The position numbers and the translations under genes were made by a program. From Pseudomonas sp. F(2018) (GTDB taxonomy: Bacteria > Pseudomonadota > Gammaproteobacteria > Pseudomonadales > Pseudomonadaceae), in the NCBI RefSeq assembly GCF_005508865.1, contig NZ_SCOM01000003.1, positions 62,001-126,000 of the forward strand: 64,000 nt of DNA, given 5' to 3'. Under the pieces are notes generated by a model. The model saw only the letters and a list, made by a program, of their open reading frames with translations, ran no database searches and was not told the origin of the DNA. Below, piece by piece: positions 1-8,071 of this stretch. Every line of letters begins with the position of its first letter. Positions within the stretch are counted from its first letter, which is position 1.

Positions 1-226
1 CAAGCGCATCGCCGAGATCGCCTGGCAGGTCAACGAGAAGACCGAGAACATCGGCGCCCGGCGCCTGCACACCCTGCTCGAGCGCCTGCTGGAGGAAGTC
101 TCCTTCAGCGCCGGCGACCTGGCCGGCCAGCAGAACGGCGAGCCGATCCGCATCGACGCCGCCTACGTCAACGGCCACCTCGGCGAACTGGCGCAGGACG
201 AAGACCTGTCGCGCTACATTCTCTGA
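1..226 (+). CDS. hslU: ATP-dependent protease ATPase subunit HslU (C-terminal end)
   Basis: The window opens inside this gene; 74 C-terminal codons remain, ending in TGA at 224-226. The residues read [13 protein letters not shown], then [17 protein letters not shown], and end DLSRYIL. This is the conserved C-terminal small domain of HslU (ClpY), whose last residues dock into the HslV peptidase to open its active sites. HslU is the AAA+ unfoldase of the cytoplasmic HslVU protease. hslV would be expected just outside the left edge. The following DUF971 gene and phaC1 match the Pseudomonas order hslV-hslU-DUF971-phaC1. Confidence 0.95.
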   Translation, partial: KRIAEIAWQVNEKTENIGARRLHTLLERLLEEVSFSAGDLAGQQNGEPIRIDAAYVNGHLGELAQDEDLSRYIL

Positions 227-233
227 TGCGCGC

Positions 234-263
234 GCGGGGTGGATAATGCGTTATCCACCCCGC
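234..263 (+). terminator. hairpin after hslU
   Basis: A 13-bp perfect stem (234-246 pairing with 251-263) with a 4-base loop begins 8 bases after the hslU stop. The core is GGGGTGGATAA, loop tgcg, then the complement. No T-run follows, so it is either a weak terminator or a transcript-end stabiliser between hslVU and the DUF971 gene. Confidence 0.5.
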
Positions 264-279
264 TTCAGGACTCCCCGCG

Positions 280-651
280 ATGCGCATGCCCACCGCCATC
301 AAACTGCACAAGGCCTCCCGCACCCTGGAGCTGGCCTATGGCGACGAGCGCTACAGCCTCGGCGCCGAGTTCCTGCGCGTGCATTCGCCCTCGGCCGAGG
401 TGCAGGGCCACGGCAAGCCCATCCTGCAGCACGGCAAGCAGAACGTCGGCCTGAGCCGCATCGAGCCGGCCGGCAACTATGCACTGAAACTGTGCTTCGA
501 CGATGGCCACGACAGCGGCCTGTACACCTGGGACTACCTCTACCAGCTCGCCACCCGCCAGGAGCAGCTGTGGGCCGATTACCTGGAGGAGCTGGCCCGC
601 GCCGGCAAATCCCGCGACCCGAGCGAGTCAGTAATCAGACTGATGCTCTAG
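280..651 (+). CDS. DUF971 (gamma-butyrobetaine hydroxylase N-terminal-like) protein
   Basis: A 123-residue protein with the pattern of DUF971, the small domain also found at the N-terminus of gamma-butyrobetaine dioxygenases. Typical stretches are the opening AIKLHKASRTLELAYGD, the centre LSRIEPAGNYALKLCFDDGH and GLYTWDYLYQLA. In free-standing form the family is small and cytoplasmic; links to iron-sulfur cluster maintenance have been suggested but its role here is unknown. AGGA lies nine bases before the ATG at 280; an ATG two codons later is possible. It sits between hslU and phaC1 as in other pseudomonads. The family call is firm, the function is not. Confidence 0.88.
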   Translation: MRMPTAIKLHKASRTLELAYGDERYSLGAEFLRVHSPSAEVQGHGKPILQHGKQNVGLSRIEPAGNYALKLCFDDGHDSGLYTWDYLYQLATRQEQLWADYLEELARAGKSRDPSESVIRLML

Positions 652-964
652 GGCTGCTCGGCGCTCGATCATCGCCGCGCTCTGTTTCGCCCCTTCCGCC
701 ATATTAGTTTCACGCCTAGAGCGCATTTTCTAATCGCGCTCGGCATACTCCCGCGCGCCGCGCAATCAGTGTTCGCGAACTTGCGCAAAAACGGAAACTC
801 GGGTAACCAAGGAACTGGCAGGTTCCATGCATTTGCCCCGGCGAATGCGAAGAAAGCGCGGAGTTCGCTCCGCACCCGGTAAACCCGAGCAGTACCAGCC
901 CTTCGCCCTGTGCCCTTCACACAGCTGCAGTTGGTATTCGTCTCAGGACAATGGAGCGTCGTAG
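652..964. other. intergenic region upstream of phaC1
   Basis: This 313-base gap separates the DUF971 gene from phaC1. I see no credible ORF in it; the leftward ORF at 669-920 has no recognisable family pattern. It should hold the phaC1 promoter. It contains a candidate -24/-12 element at 816-831, and GGA lies a few bases before the phaC1 ATG. Confidence 0.6.
816..831 (+). promoter_or_regulatory. candidate sigma-54 promoter upstream of phaC1
   Basis: TGGCAG-N5-ATGCA fits the RpoN consensus TGGCAC-N5-TTGCW with GG and GC correctly 10 bases apart. It lies about 135 bases before the phaC1 start. It also sits in a short inverted repeat (GGAAC...GTTCC), so the match could be chance. RpoN control of medium-chain-length PHA synthesis has been described in P. 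aeruginosa, which supports but does not prove the call. Confidence 0.3.
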
Positions 965-2644
965 ATGACCCAAAAGAATAATGAAGACCTGCATCGCCAA
1001 GCCTCGGAGAACACCCTGGGTCTGAACCCGGTGATCGGCTTGCGCGGCAAGGATCTACTCACTTCTGCCCGAATGGTGCTGGCCCAGGCCATCAAGCAAC
1101 CGTTCCACAGCGCCAAGCACGTTACCCACTTCGCCTTCGAACTGAAGAACGTACTGCTCGGCCAGTCCGAGCTGCTACCGGAGGACGGCGACCGCCGCTT
1201 CGCCGACCCGGCCTGGAGCCAGAATCCGCTGTACCGCCGCTATCTGCAGACCTATCTGGCGTGGCGCAAGGAACTGCATGACTGGATCGAGGACAGCAAC
1301 CTCTCCGAGCAGGACACCAGCCGCGGCCACTTCGTCATCAACCTGATGACCGAAGCCATGGCGCCGACCAACAGCATGGCCAACCCGGCCGCGGTCAAAC
1401 GCTTCTTCGAGACCGGCGGCAAGAGCCTGCTCGACGGCCTCTCCCACCTGGCCAAGGACATGGTCAACAACGGCGGCATGCCGAGCCAGGTGAACATGGC
1501 GGCCTTCGAGGTCGGCAAGAACCTGGCCACCAGCGAAGGTGCGGTGATCTTCCGTAATGACCTGCTGGAGCTGATCCAGTACAAGCCGACCACCGAGCAA
1601 GTGCACGAGCGCCCTCTGCTGGTGGTGCCGCCGCAGATCAACAAGTTCTACGTGTTCGACCTGTCGCCGGAGAAGAGCGTCGCGCGCTTCCTCCTGCGCA
1701 ACCATGTGCAGACCTTCGTGGTGAGCTGGCGCAACCCGACCAAGGCCCAGCGCGAGTGGGGGCTGTCGACCTACATCGAGGCGCTGAAGGAAGCGGTCGA
1801 CGTGGTCACCAGCATCACCGGCAGCAAGGACGTCAACATCCTCGGCGCCTGCTCCGGCGGCATCACCATCTCCTCGCTGCTGGGCCACTACGCGGCCACC
1901 GGCGAGCAGAAGGTCAATTCGATGACCCTGCTGGTCAGCGTGCTGGATACCAAGCTGGACACCCAGGTCGCCCTGTTCGCCGACGAGAAGACCCTCGAGG
2001 CTGCCAAGCGCCGCTCGTACCAAACCGGCGTGCTGGAAGGCAAGGACATGGCCAAGGTGTTCGCCTGGATGCGCCCCAACGACCTGATCTGGAACTACTG
2101 GGTCAACAACTACCTGCTGGGCAACGAGCCGCCGGTGTTCGATATCCTCTACTGGAACAACGACACCACCCGCCTGCCCGCCGCCCTGCATGGCGACCTG
2201 ATCGAGCTGTTCAAGACCAACCCGCTGACCCGCGCCGGCGCCCTGGAGGTCTGCGGCACGCCGATCGACCTCAAGCAGGTCACCACCGACATCTACTGCC
2301 TGGCCGGCACCAACGACCACATCACCCCGTGGGAGGCCTGCTACAAGTCCTCACTGCTGTTCGGCGGCAAGGTCGAATTCGTGCTGTCCAACAGCGGTCA
2401 CATCCAGAGCATTCTCAACCCGCCGGGCAACCCCAAGGCACGCTTCGTCACCAACAGCGAGCCGGCGACAAGCGCCCGCGAATGGCAGGAGAAAGCCACC
2501 AAACACGCCGACTCCTGGTGGCTGCACTGGCAACAGTGGCTGGCCGAGCGCTCGGGCAAGCTGAAGAAGGCACCTGCCGGCCTGGGCAGCAAGAACTACA
2601 CGCCGGGCGAGGCCGCGCCAGGGACTTACGTACACGAACGCTGA
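965..2644 (+). CDS. phaC1: class II poly(3-hydroxyalkanoate) synthase 1
   Basis: A 559-residue class II PHA synthase that polymerises medium-chain (R)-3-hydroxyacyl-CoA into polyester on granules. The lipase-like box GACSGG places the nucleophile at Cys296. Asp451 (TNDHITPW) and His479 (SNSGHIQS) complete the triad, at the positions known for Pseudomonas PhaC1. The N-terminal domain covers about residues 1-200 and the alpha/beta-hydrolase catalytic domain about 200-520. Length is normal for the family. It leads the rightward operon phaC1-phaZ-phaC2-phaD. About 160 bases with a strong stem-loop separate it from phaZ, which could let phaC1 be expressed partly on its own. Confidence 0.97.
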   Translation: MTQKNNEDLHRQASENTLGLNPVIGLRGKDLLTSARMVLAQAIKQPFHSAKHVTHFAFELKNVLLGQSELLPEDGDRRFADPAWSQNPLYRRYLQTYLAWRKELHDWIEDSNLSEQDTSRGHFVINLMTEAMAPTNSMANPAAVKRFFETGGKSLLDGLSHLAKDMVNNGGMPSQVNMAAFEVGKNLATSEGAVIFRNDLLELIQYKPTTEQVHERPLLVVPPQINKFYVFDLSPEKSVARFLLRNHVQTFVVSWRNPTKAQREWGLSTYIEALKEAVDVVTSITGSKDVNILGACSGGITISSLLGHYAATGEQKVNSMTLLVSVLDTKLDTQVALFADEKTLEAAKRRSYQTGVLEGKDMAKVFAWMRPNDLIWNYWVNNYLLGNEPPVFDILYWNNDTTRLPAALHGDLIELFKTNPLTRAGALEVCGTPIDLKQVTTDIYCLAGTNDHITPWEACYKSSLLFGGKVEFVLSNSGHIQSILNPPGNPKARFVTNSEPATSAREWQEKATKHADSWWLHWQQWLAERSGKLKKAPAGLGSKNYTPGEAAPGTYVHER

Positions 2645-2678
2645 GACAAGCAACGCTGCACCTTGCGCAGTACTGCCC

Positions 2679-2698
2679 GCGGCACCTGGAAGTGCCGC
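2679..2698 (+). terminator. stem-loop between phaC1 and phaZ
   Basis: GCGGCAC, a 6-base loop and GTGCCGC form a perfect 7-bp stem 34 bases after the phaC1 stop, in a GC-rich region that can pair further. There is no T-run. It may attenuate transcription or stabilise the phaC1 mRNA end rather than fully terminate. Confidence 0.4.
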
Positions 2699-2804
2699 AC
2701 GCCGCGGCGGGCCAACGGCCCGGGCGGCGCCCGCCGCAAGGCGGGAGACTGGCGAGCGGTCCTGGAAGGTCGCTCTCCGCTGATCCATGTATAGGGCCTA
2801 GCGC

Positions 2805-3662
2805 ATGCCGCAATCTTTTGTATTTCGCACCATCGAGCTGGATGGCCAGATCATCCGCACCGCGGTCCGCCCGGGCAGCAGCAACCTCACGCCACTGCTG
2901 ATCTTCAATGGCATAGGCGCCAACCTGGAGCTGGTGATGCCCTTCGTCCGAGCCCTGGATCCGGACCTGGAAGTGATCGCCTTCGACGTCCCGGGCGTCG
3001 GCGGGTCATCCACCCCGAGCACGCCCTACCGCTTCCCCGGCCTGGCCAAGCTGGCCGCCCGCATGCTCGACTACCTGGACTACGGCCAGGTCAACGCCAT
3101 CGGCGTGTCCTGGGGCGGTGCTCTGGCGCAGCAGTTCGCCCACGATTATCCCGAGCGCTGCAAGAAGCTGGTGCTGGCCGCCACCTCGGCCGGCGCGGTG
3201 ATGGTGCCGGGCAAGCCCAAGGTGCTCTGGCGCATGGCCAGCCCGCGGCGCTACATCCAGCCGTCCTACGGCGTACACATCGCTCCGGACATCTACGGCG
3301 GCGCCTTCCGCCGCGACCCCAAACTGGCCCTGGCACATGCCAGCAAAGTGCGTTCCGGCGGCAAGATGGGTTACTACTGGCAGCTGTTCGCCGGCCTCGG
3401 CTGGACCAGCATCCACTGGCTACATCGCATTCGCCAACCTACTCTGGTACTGGCCGGCGACGACGACCCGATCATCCCACTGGTCAATATGCGCCTGCTG
3501 GCGTGGCGCATCCCCAACTCGGAACTTCACGTGATCGACGACGGTCACCTGTTCCTGGTGACGCGCGCCGAAGCGGTGGCACCTATCATCATGAAATTCC
3601 TCCAGGAGGAACGGCAGCGTGCGGTAATGCATCCGCAGCCGCAGCCGATTCGCAGTCACTGA
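2805..3662 (+). CDS. phaZ: intracellular medium-chain-length PHA depolymerase
   Basis: A 285-residue alpha/beta-hydrolase that cleaves granule-bound polyhydroxyalkanoate to 3-hydroxyalkanoic acids when carbon is needed. The nucleophile is Ser102 in GVSWGG. The other triad members fit Asp221 (AGDDDPIIP) and His248 (DDGHLFL), the same positions as in characterised Pseudomonas PhaZ. No signal peptide is present, consistent with an intracellular enzyme. It lies between the two synthases, the standard arrangement, so synthesis and mobilisation genes are co-transcribed. Some annotations call this gene phaB or phaD. Confidence 0.96.
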   Translation: MPQSFVFRTIELDGQIIRTAVRPGSSNLTPLLIFNGIGANLELVMPFVRALDPDLEVIAFDVPGVGGSSTPSTPYRFPGLAKLAARMLDYLDYGQVNAIGVSWGGALAQQFAHDYPERCKKLVLAATSAGAVMVPGKPKVLWRMASPRRYIQPSYGVHIAPDIYGGAFRRDPKLALAHASKVRSGGKMGYYWQLFAGLGWTSIHWLHRIRQPTLVLAGDDDPIIPLVNMRLLAWRIPNSELHVIDDGHLFLVTRAEAVAPIIMKFLQEERQRAVMHPQPQPIRSH

Positions 3663-3780
3663 TCGCACAACTGTAGTGCTACTCCGGCAGGCTCGCCCCA
3701 GGGCGACGCTGGCCGGACAAGGAAGTTTTTTTCGCGCGGCAGTCTGGAATGCCCTCCGGCGCGCTTTGGTACAAGCCTTG

Positions 3781-3799
3781 CTGTCACTGGATGTGACAG
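3781..3799 (+). promoter_or_regulatory. perfect palindrome just upstream of phaC2
   Basis: CTGTCAC-TGGAT-GTGACAG is a 7-bp perfect inverted repeat ending 21 bases before the phaC2 ATG. It has no T-run and is too close to the start to be an efficient terminator, so a protein-binding site or a translation-modulating hairpin is more likely. No regulator can be assigned from sequence; PhaD, encoded downstream, is an obvious but untested candidate. Confidence 0.4.
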
Positions 3800-3820
3800 T
3801 TCGACGACGGAGCCTGCCCC

Positions 3821-5503
3821 ATGCGAGACAAGACTGCACCGGGATCCATGCCGGTACCCGCACACTTCATGAACGCGCAGAGCGCGATGGTCGGCGTACG
3901 CGGCCGCGATCTGTTTTCCACCCTGCGCACCCTGGCCTTCCAGGGCCTGCGCCAGCCGATGCACAGCACGCGACACTTGCTGTCGTTCGGCAAACAGTTG
4001 GGCCGGGTGATGCTCGGTGATACGCCCTTCCAGCCCAACCCGCAGGACAGCCGCTTCGCCGACCCCACCTGGCACCTCAACCCCTTCTATCGACGCAGCC
4101 TGCAGGCCTACCTGGCGTGGCAGAGGCAGCTCAAGGCGTGGATCGACGAGAGCGACCTGTCGCCGGACGACCGCACCCGCGCGCACTTCCTGTTCGCCCT
4201 GCTCAACGACGCCCTGGCGCCGTCCAACACCCTGCTCAACCCGCTGGCGATAAAGGAGCTGTTCAACAGCGGCGGCACCAGCGTGCTGCGCGGCGCACGT
4301 CAGCTGTTCGACGACTTGCTGCACAACAACGGCATGCCGCAGCAGGTCAACAAGCGCGCCTTCGAGGTCGGTCGCAATCTGGCCATCACCCCCGGCTCGG
4401 TGGTGTTCCGCAGCGAGATGTTCGAGCTGATCCACTACAAGCCGATGAGCGAAAAGCAGTACGAGCGCCCGCTGCTGGTAGTACCGCCGCAGATCAACAA
4501 GTTCTACATCTTCGACCTCAGCCCGGAGAAGAGCTTCGTCCAGTACTGCCTGAAGAACGGCCTGCAGGTGTTCATGATCAGCTGGCGCAACCCGGACGCT
4601 CGTCATCGCGAGTGGGGCCTGTCCAGCTACGTGCAGGCCGTGGAGGACGCCACCGACGTGTGCCGCGCCATCAGCGGCAGTAAGGAGGTCAACCTGATGG
4701 GCGCCTGCGCCGGTGGCCTGACCATCGCCGCTCTGCAGGGCCACCTGCAGGCCAAGCGCCAGCTGCGCAAAATCGGCTGCGCCACCTACATGGTCAGCCT
4801 GCTGGACAGTCAGGTGGAGAGCCCGGCGATGCTGTTCGCCGACGAGCAAACCCTGGAGTCGGCCAAGCGTCGCTCCTACCAGAGCGGCGTGCTCGATGGC
4901 CGCGACATGTCCCGGGTATTCGCCTGGATGCGCCCCAACGACCTGATCTGGAATTACTGGGTCAACAACTACCTGATGGGCAAGGAGCCGCCGGCGTTCG
5001 ACATCCTCTACTGGAACAACGACAACACCCGCCTGCCGGCCGCCCTACACGGCGACCTGCTCGACCTGTTCAAGCACAACCCGCTGACCCGCATCGGCGG
5101 CCTGGAGGTGTGCGGCACGCCGATCGACCTGTCCAAAGTCAACCTGGACAGCTTCAGCGTCGCCGGCATCAACGACCACATCACCCCCTGGGACACGGTG
5201 TACCGCTCGGCGCTGCTGCTCGGCGGCAATCGCCGCTTCATCCTGTCCAACAGCGGCCACATCCAGAGCATCCTCAATCCGCCGAGCAACCCCAAGGCCA
5301 CCTACTTCGAGAACGGCAAGCTGACCAGCGATCCGCGCGCCTGGTACTACGACGCGCAGAAGCACGAGGGCAGCTGGTGGCCGCAATGGCTGGAGTGGAT
5401 CCAGCAGCGCTCGGGGGAGCAACGCGAAACGGTGTTCCGCGTCGGCAGCAATAAATACCCGGCGATGGAAGCAGCCCCCGGAACCTATGTCCACGTGCGC
5501 TGA
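3821..5503 (+). CDS. phaC2: class II poly(3-hydroxyalkanoate) synthase 2
   Basis: A 560-residue paralogue of PhaC1 with the same architecture. The triad is Cys296 (GACAGG), Asp452 (INDHITPW) and His480 (SNSGHIQS). Long stretches are identical to PhaC1, such as RPLLVVPPQINKFY and WMRPNDLIWNYWVNNYL, while the N-terminus differs. It polymerises medium-chain 3-hydroxyacyl-CoA and can overlap in specificity with PhaC1. It is third in the operon, after phaZ and before phaD. The ATG at 3821 is preceded by GGAG at about 10 bases. Two synthases flanking the depolymerase is the canonical Pseudomonas arrangement. Confidence 0.97.
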   Translation: MRDKTAPGSMPVPAHFMNAQSAMVGVRGRDLFSTLRTLAFQGLRQPMHSTRHLLSFGKQLGRVMLGDTPFQPNPQDSRFADPTWHLNPFYRRSLQAYLAWQRQLKAWIDESDLSPDDRTRAHFLFALLNDALAPSNTLLNPLAIKELFNSGGTSVLRGARQLFDDLLHNNGMPQQVNKRAFEVGRNLAITPGSVVFRSEMFELIHYKPMSEKQYERPLLVVPPQINKFYIFDLSPEKSFVQYCLKNGLQVFMISWRNPDARHREWGLSSYVQAVEDATDVCRAISGSKEVNLMGACAGGLTIAALQGHLQAKRQLRKIGCATYMVSLLDSQVESPAMLFADEQTLESAKRRSYQSGVLDGRDMSRVFAWMRPNDLIWNYWVNNYLMGKEPPAFDILYWNNDNTRLPAALHGDLLDLFKHNPLTRIGGLEVCGTPIDLSKVNLDSFSVAGINDHITPWDTVYRSALLLGGNRRFILSNSGHIQSILNPPSNPKATYFENGKLTSDPRAWYYDAQKHEGSWWPQWLEWIQQRSGEQRETVFRVGSNKYPAMEAAPGTYVHVR

Positions 5504-5521
5504 GACGCGGCGAAAAACACT

Positions 5522-5541
5522 GGCCGGGCGCAAGCCCGGCC
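5522..5541 (+). terminator. stem-loop between phaC2 and phaD
   Basis: GGCCGGGC-gcaa-GCCCGGCC is a perfect 8-bp stem with a GNRA-like loop, 19 bases after the phaC2 stop. It is followed only by GGTTAT, so termination would be partial. It may lower phaD expression relative to the synthases. Confidence 0.5.
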
Positions 5542-5581
5542 GGTTATCGTCGAAGCTCCAGCGGCCCTACAAGATCATGGA

Positions 5582-6196
5582 ATGAAGACCCGCGACCGCA
5601 TCCTCGAAACCGCCCTGCAGCTGTTCAACGACCAGGGCGAACCCAACGTCTCCACCCTCGAAATCGCCACCGAGATAGGCATCAGCCCGGGCAATCTCTA
5701 TTACCACTTCCATGGCAAGGAGCCGCTGGTGATGGAGCTGTTCGAGCGCTTCCAGGCAGAACTGGCGCCGTTGCTCGACCCGCCCGCCGAAGCCGAGCTG
5801 GGCGCCGAGGACTACTGGCTGTTCCTGCACCTGATCGTCGAGCGCCTGGCCTCGTACCGCTTCCTGTTCCAGGACCTGTCCAACCTCTCCGGCCGCCTGC
5901 CCAAGCTGGCCCGTGGCGTCCGCCAGTGGCTGAACCTGCTCAAGCGCACCCTGGCCAGCCTGCTGGCGCGCCTCAAGGCCCTGGGCCAGCTGCGCAGCGA
6001 TACGGAGGCGCTCGGCCAGCTGGTGGAGCAGATCACCCTGACCTTGCTGTTCTCCCTCGACTACCAACGCATCCTCGGCGCCAGCGGCGAAGTGCGCCTG
6101 GTGGTGTTCCAGATCATGATGCTGGTCGCCCCGCATCTCACCGATGAATCGCGCCACGCCGCCGAACGCATCGCCCATCGCTATCTGGAAGCCTGA
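5582..6196 (+). CDS. phaD: TetR-family regulator of the PHA locus
   Basis: A 204-residue TetR-type protein. The N-terminal helix-turn-helix is at about residues 25-47 (STLEIATEIGISPGNLYYHF). The all-helical remainder is the ligand and dimerisation domain. In P. putida PhaD is an activator acting at the phaC1 and phaI promoters, probably sensing a fatty-acid-derived effector. It closes the rightward pha operon, 79 bases after phaC2, and converges on phaF across a bidirectional terminator. Gene position and length match PhaD of other pseudomonads. Confidence 0.93.
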   Translation: MKTRDRILETALQLFNDQGEPNVSTLEIATEIGISPGNLYYHFHGKEPLVMELFERFQAELAPLLDPPAEAELGAEDYWLFLHLIVERLASYRFLFQDLSNLSGRLPKLARGVRQWLNLLKRTLASLLARLKALGQLRSDTEALGQLVEQITLTLLFSLDYQRILGASGEVRLVVFQIMMLVAPHLTDESRHAAERIAHRYLEA

Positions 6197-6229
6197 ACCC
6201 CCTCAGCGTTTTCTCTGCCCCTGAAATGC

Positions 6230-6256
6230 AAACGCCCGGCACTGGGCCGGGCGTTT
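6230..6256. terminator. bidirectional terminator between phaD and phaF
   Basis: AAACGCCCGGC, a 5-base loop and GCCGGGCGTTT form an 11-bp perfect stem flanked by A and T on either side. It can terminate both phaD (rightward) and phaF (leftward), which converge here. Confidence 0.8.
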
Positions 6257-6272
6257 GTACATCCTGAGGGGA

Positions 6273-7118
6273 TCAGGACGGAGTGGCGGGCGTTGCCGGT
6301 GCAGCGGCCGGAGCCGGGGTGGCAGCCGGAGCCGGCGCCGGAGCGGCAGGCTTGGCAGCGACCGGTTTGGCGGCCGGCTTCGGCGCGGCGGCTTTCTTCA
6401 CCGCCGGCTTCTTCGCGGCAGCCGGCTTGGCGGCCGGTTTTGCAGCGGGCTTGGCTGCAGCCGGTTTCGCCGCAGGCTTGGCGGCTGGTTTGGCAGCAGC
6501 CTTGGCCGCAGGCTTCGCAGCCGGCTTGGCGGCAGCTTTGGCAGCTGGCTTGGCGGCCGGTTTAGCGGCGGCCTTGGCGGCTGGCTTAGCAGCAGGTTTG
6601 GCTGCCGGCTTGGCAGCAGCCTTGGCGACCGGCTTGACCGACTTCACCGATACACCGGTGAGCTTTTCGATCTGCTTGGTCAGGCTGTCGACCTTGGTCT
6701 GCAGCGACTTCACTTCGTTGCGGCTCGGTACGCCCAGACGGGAGATGGCGCTGTTAAGACGCTTGTCGAAAGCCTCTTCCAGCTCGCTCCATTTGCCGAT
6801 GGCCTTGCCTTTGACTTCGTCGACTTTCGACTTGGCCGAACCGACGGTGCTGCCGACGCTGGACTTGACCACATCCAGTTGCTTGTCGACTTCGGTCTTG
6901 GCTTTCTTCTCGGCCTTCTCGCCGTCCTTGACCAGGCCATCGAACAGCTTGTTGCCGTCGTTGCTGATCTTGGAATAGGCACCGAGGCCGGCCAGCCAGA
7001 TCTGGCGCGAGTACTTCTCGATCTCGCCGATCCAGGAGTTGCTTTCCTTTTTGGCAGCCGGTTTTTTCACTGCCGGTTTAGCCGCCGGTTTTGCAGCGGT
7101 AGGTTTCTTAACAGCCAT
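6273..7118 (-). CDS. phaF: phasin PhaF with histone H1-like tail
   Basis: A 281-residue two-part protein. The start chosen is the ATG of MAVKKPTA at 7118, preceded by GGAG. The central part, from about residue 30 (SWIGEIEKYSRQIWLAGLGAYSK) to about 150, is the amphipathic granule-binding phasin domain. It ends in a leucine-zipper-like stretch, VKSLQTKVDSLTKQIEKL. The C-terminal half is a lysine/alanine/proline tail made of repeated AAKPAAKP units, as in histone H1. In P. putida this tail binds DNA non-specifically and helps segregate granules to daughter cells. It is transcribed with phaI, 10 bases upstream. Tail length is variable between strains. Confidence 0.96.
   Translation of the reverse strand: MAVKKPTAAKPAAKPAVKKPAAKKESNSWIGEIEKYSRQIWLAGLGAYSKISNDGNKLFDGLVKDGEKAEKKAKTEVDKQLDVVKSSVGSTVGSAKSKVDEVKGKAIGKWSELEEAFDKRLNSAISRLGVPSRNEVKSLQTKVDSLTKQIEKLTGVSVKSVKPVAKAAAKPAAKPAAKPAAKAAAKPAAKPAAKAAAKPAAKPAAKAAAKPAAKPAAKPAAAKPAAKPAAKPAAAKKPAVKKAAAPKPAAKPVAAKPAAPAPAPAATPAPAAAPATPATPS
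6340..6640 (-). repeat. degenerate tandem repeats encoding the PhaF AAKP tail
   Basis: Imperfect 9- to 15-base units coding AAKPAAKP-type sequence run across the 3' third of phaF. The third codon positions vary, so protein repetition is kept while DNA identity is partly eroded. Such tracts can change length by slippage or recombination in multiples of a codon. Confidence 0.75.
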
Positions 7119-7128
7119 CCTGCTCTCC

Positions 7129-7581
7129 TTATTGGGTACGCGCCACTCGCTCAAGCAAAGCATTCAACTCGTCCAGCTTAGCAGAGAGTGCCTCAACATC
7201 CTGCTTGGAGGGAATACCCAGACGGTTCAGAGCGCTGGCTACACGATTGTCGAAGGCCTTTTCGATCTTGTCGAATTGCACTTCGACCTTACCTTTGACT
7301 TCGGAGACGCTGTTCTTGACGCTCTTGAGCTGGGACTCGATCTGGCTGTTGGCGGCATCGACCTGCTCGTTCACCAGTTTCTTGCCCTGCTTCTCGACGC
7401 CTTCGCCGGCCTTGACCAGCTCCTTGAAGTAGTCGACGCCTTCGGCACCGGCCTTGGCGTAGGCACCCAGGCCAGCCAGCCAGACCTTGCGGGCATAGGC
7501 TTTGACGTCGGTCAGAACGGTGAGTTTGTCTTCGACTTTCTCGACTGCGACTTTCTTCTTGGCGGCAACTTTAGTGACCAT
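7129..7581 (-). CDS. phaI: phasin PhaI
   Basis: A 150-residue granule-associated phasin, taking the ATG at 7581 (MVTKVAAKKKVAVEK). It is homologous to the N-terminal domain of PhaF: compare AYARKVWLAGLGAYAKAG with the PhaF segment YSRQIWLAGLGAYSK. It shares the C-terminal coiled-coil pattern (DVEALSAKLDELNALLERV) but lacks the AAKP tail. It coats PHA granules and controls their size and number. It is the first gene of the leftward phaI-phaF operon, whose promoter should lie in 7582-7677. In P. putida that promoter is PhaD-dependent. Confidence 0.95.
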   Translation of the reverse strand: MVTKVAAKKKVAVEKVEDKLTVLTDVKAYARKVWLAGLGAYAKAGAEGVDYFKELVKAGEGVEKQGKKLVNEQVDAANSQIESQLKSVKNSVSEVKGKVEVQFDKIEKAFDNRVASALNRLGIPSKQDVEALSAKLDELNALLERVARTQ

Positions 7582-7677
7582 GGTGCACCTCTCGCTCAAA
7601 GTGATGGACTGTTCGTCCTTTGCCAGGACTTGAGCGCAAGGTAGTGAAGAAAATTAGAAATCACATACTAGGGACCG

Positions 7678-7956
7678 TCAGGCCTGCAGATGCTTGTCGA
7701 GGGTCTCCTCGATCTCGCGCCTGATGGTGCCACCCAGGGCGGACAGCAGCAGACCCAGCTTGAGCTCCACCCGCACGCTGGAATCGCCCACCGCGATGGT
7801 GCCGTCGGCGCCGCTGCGCTTGAACTCCAGGGTGTCGCCGCTCCAGCGGTACTTCACGTCGTACTCGCTGGCCAGGCGCTGGGCCAGCGCCTCGGCCTTC
7901 TCGCGGGCAACGGCCAGGCCGAGGGAATGGGTGCGTTCGACGGTGATGCGGGACAT
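7678..7956 (-). CDS. polyhydroxyalkanoic acid system (PHA granule region) family protein
   Basis: A 92-residue protein opening MSRITVERTHSLGLAVAREKAEALAQRL, the hallmark of the small PHA_gran_rgn family found next to phasin genes. A mixed alpha/beta fold is expected, followed by an amphipathic helix (GGTIRREIEETLDKHLQ). Its role is unknown; granule association is inferred from its genomic company and family name. It is leftward, 96 bases upstream of phaI, and diverges from ubiE. Confidence 0.85.
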   Translation of the reverse strand: MSRITVERTHSLGLAVAREKAEALAQRLASEYDVKYRWSGDTLEFKRSGADGTIAVGDSSVRVELKLGLLLSALGGTIRREIEETLDKHLQA

Positions 7957-8071
7957 GCGCGACTCCTGCTGCGACCTTATGTCACGCGACTATATCAGCT
8001 CCGCCCGGCGCCAAGACAAAGGCCGGCCACGGGTTTAGAATGGCCGCCACTTCGATTCAGGTGACGGCGAC

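Noticed and set aside
6255..7181. Plus-strand frames coding Gly/Arg/Ser or Ala/Gly repeats
   Set aside because: They are antisense to the AAKP tail of phaF; repetition comes from the real repeat.
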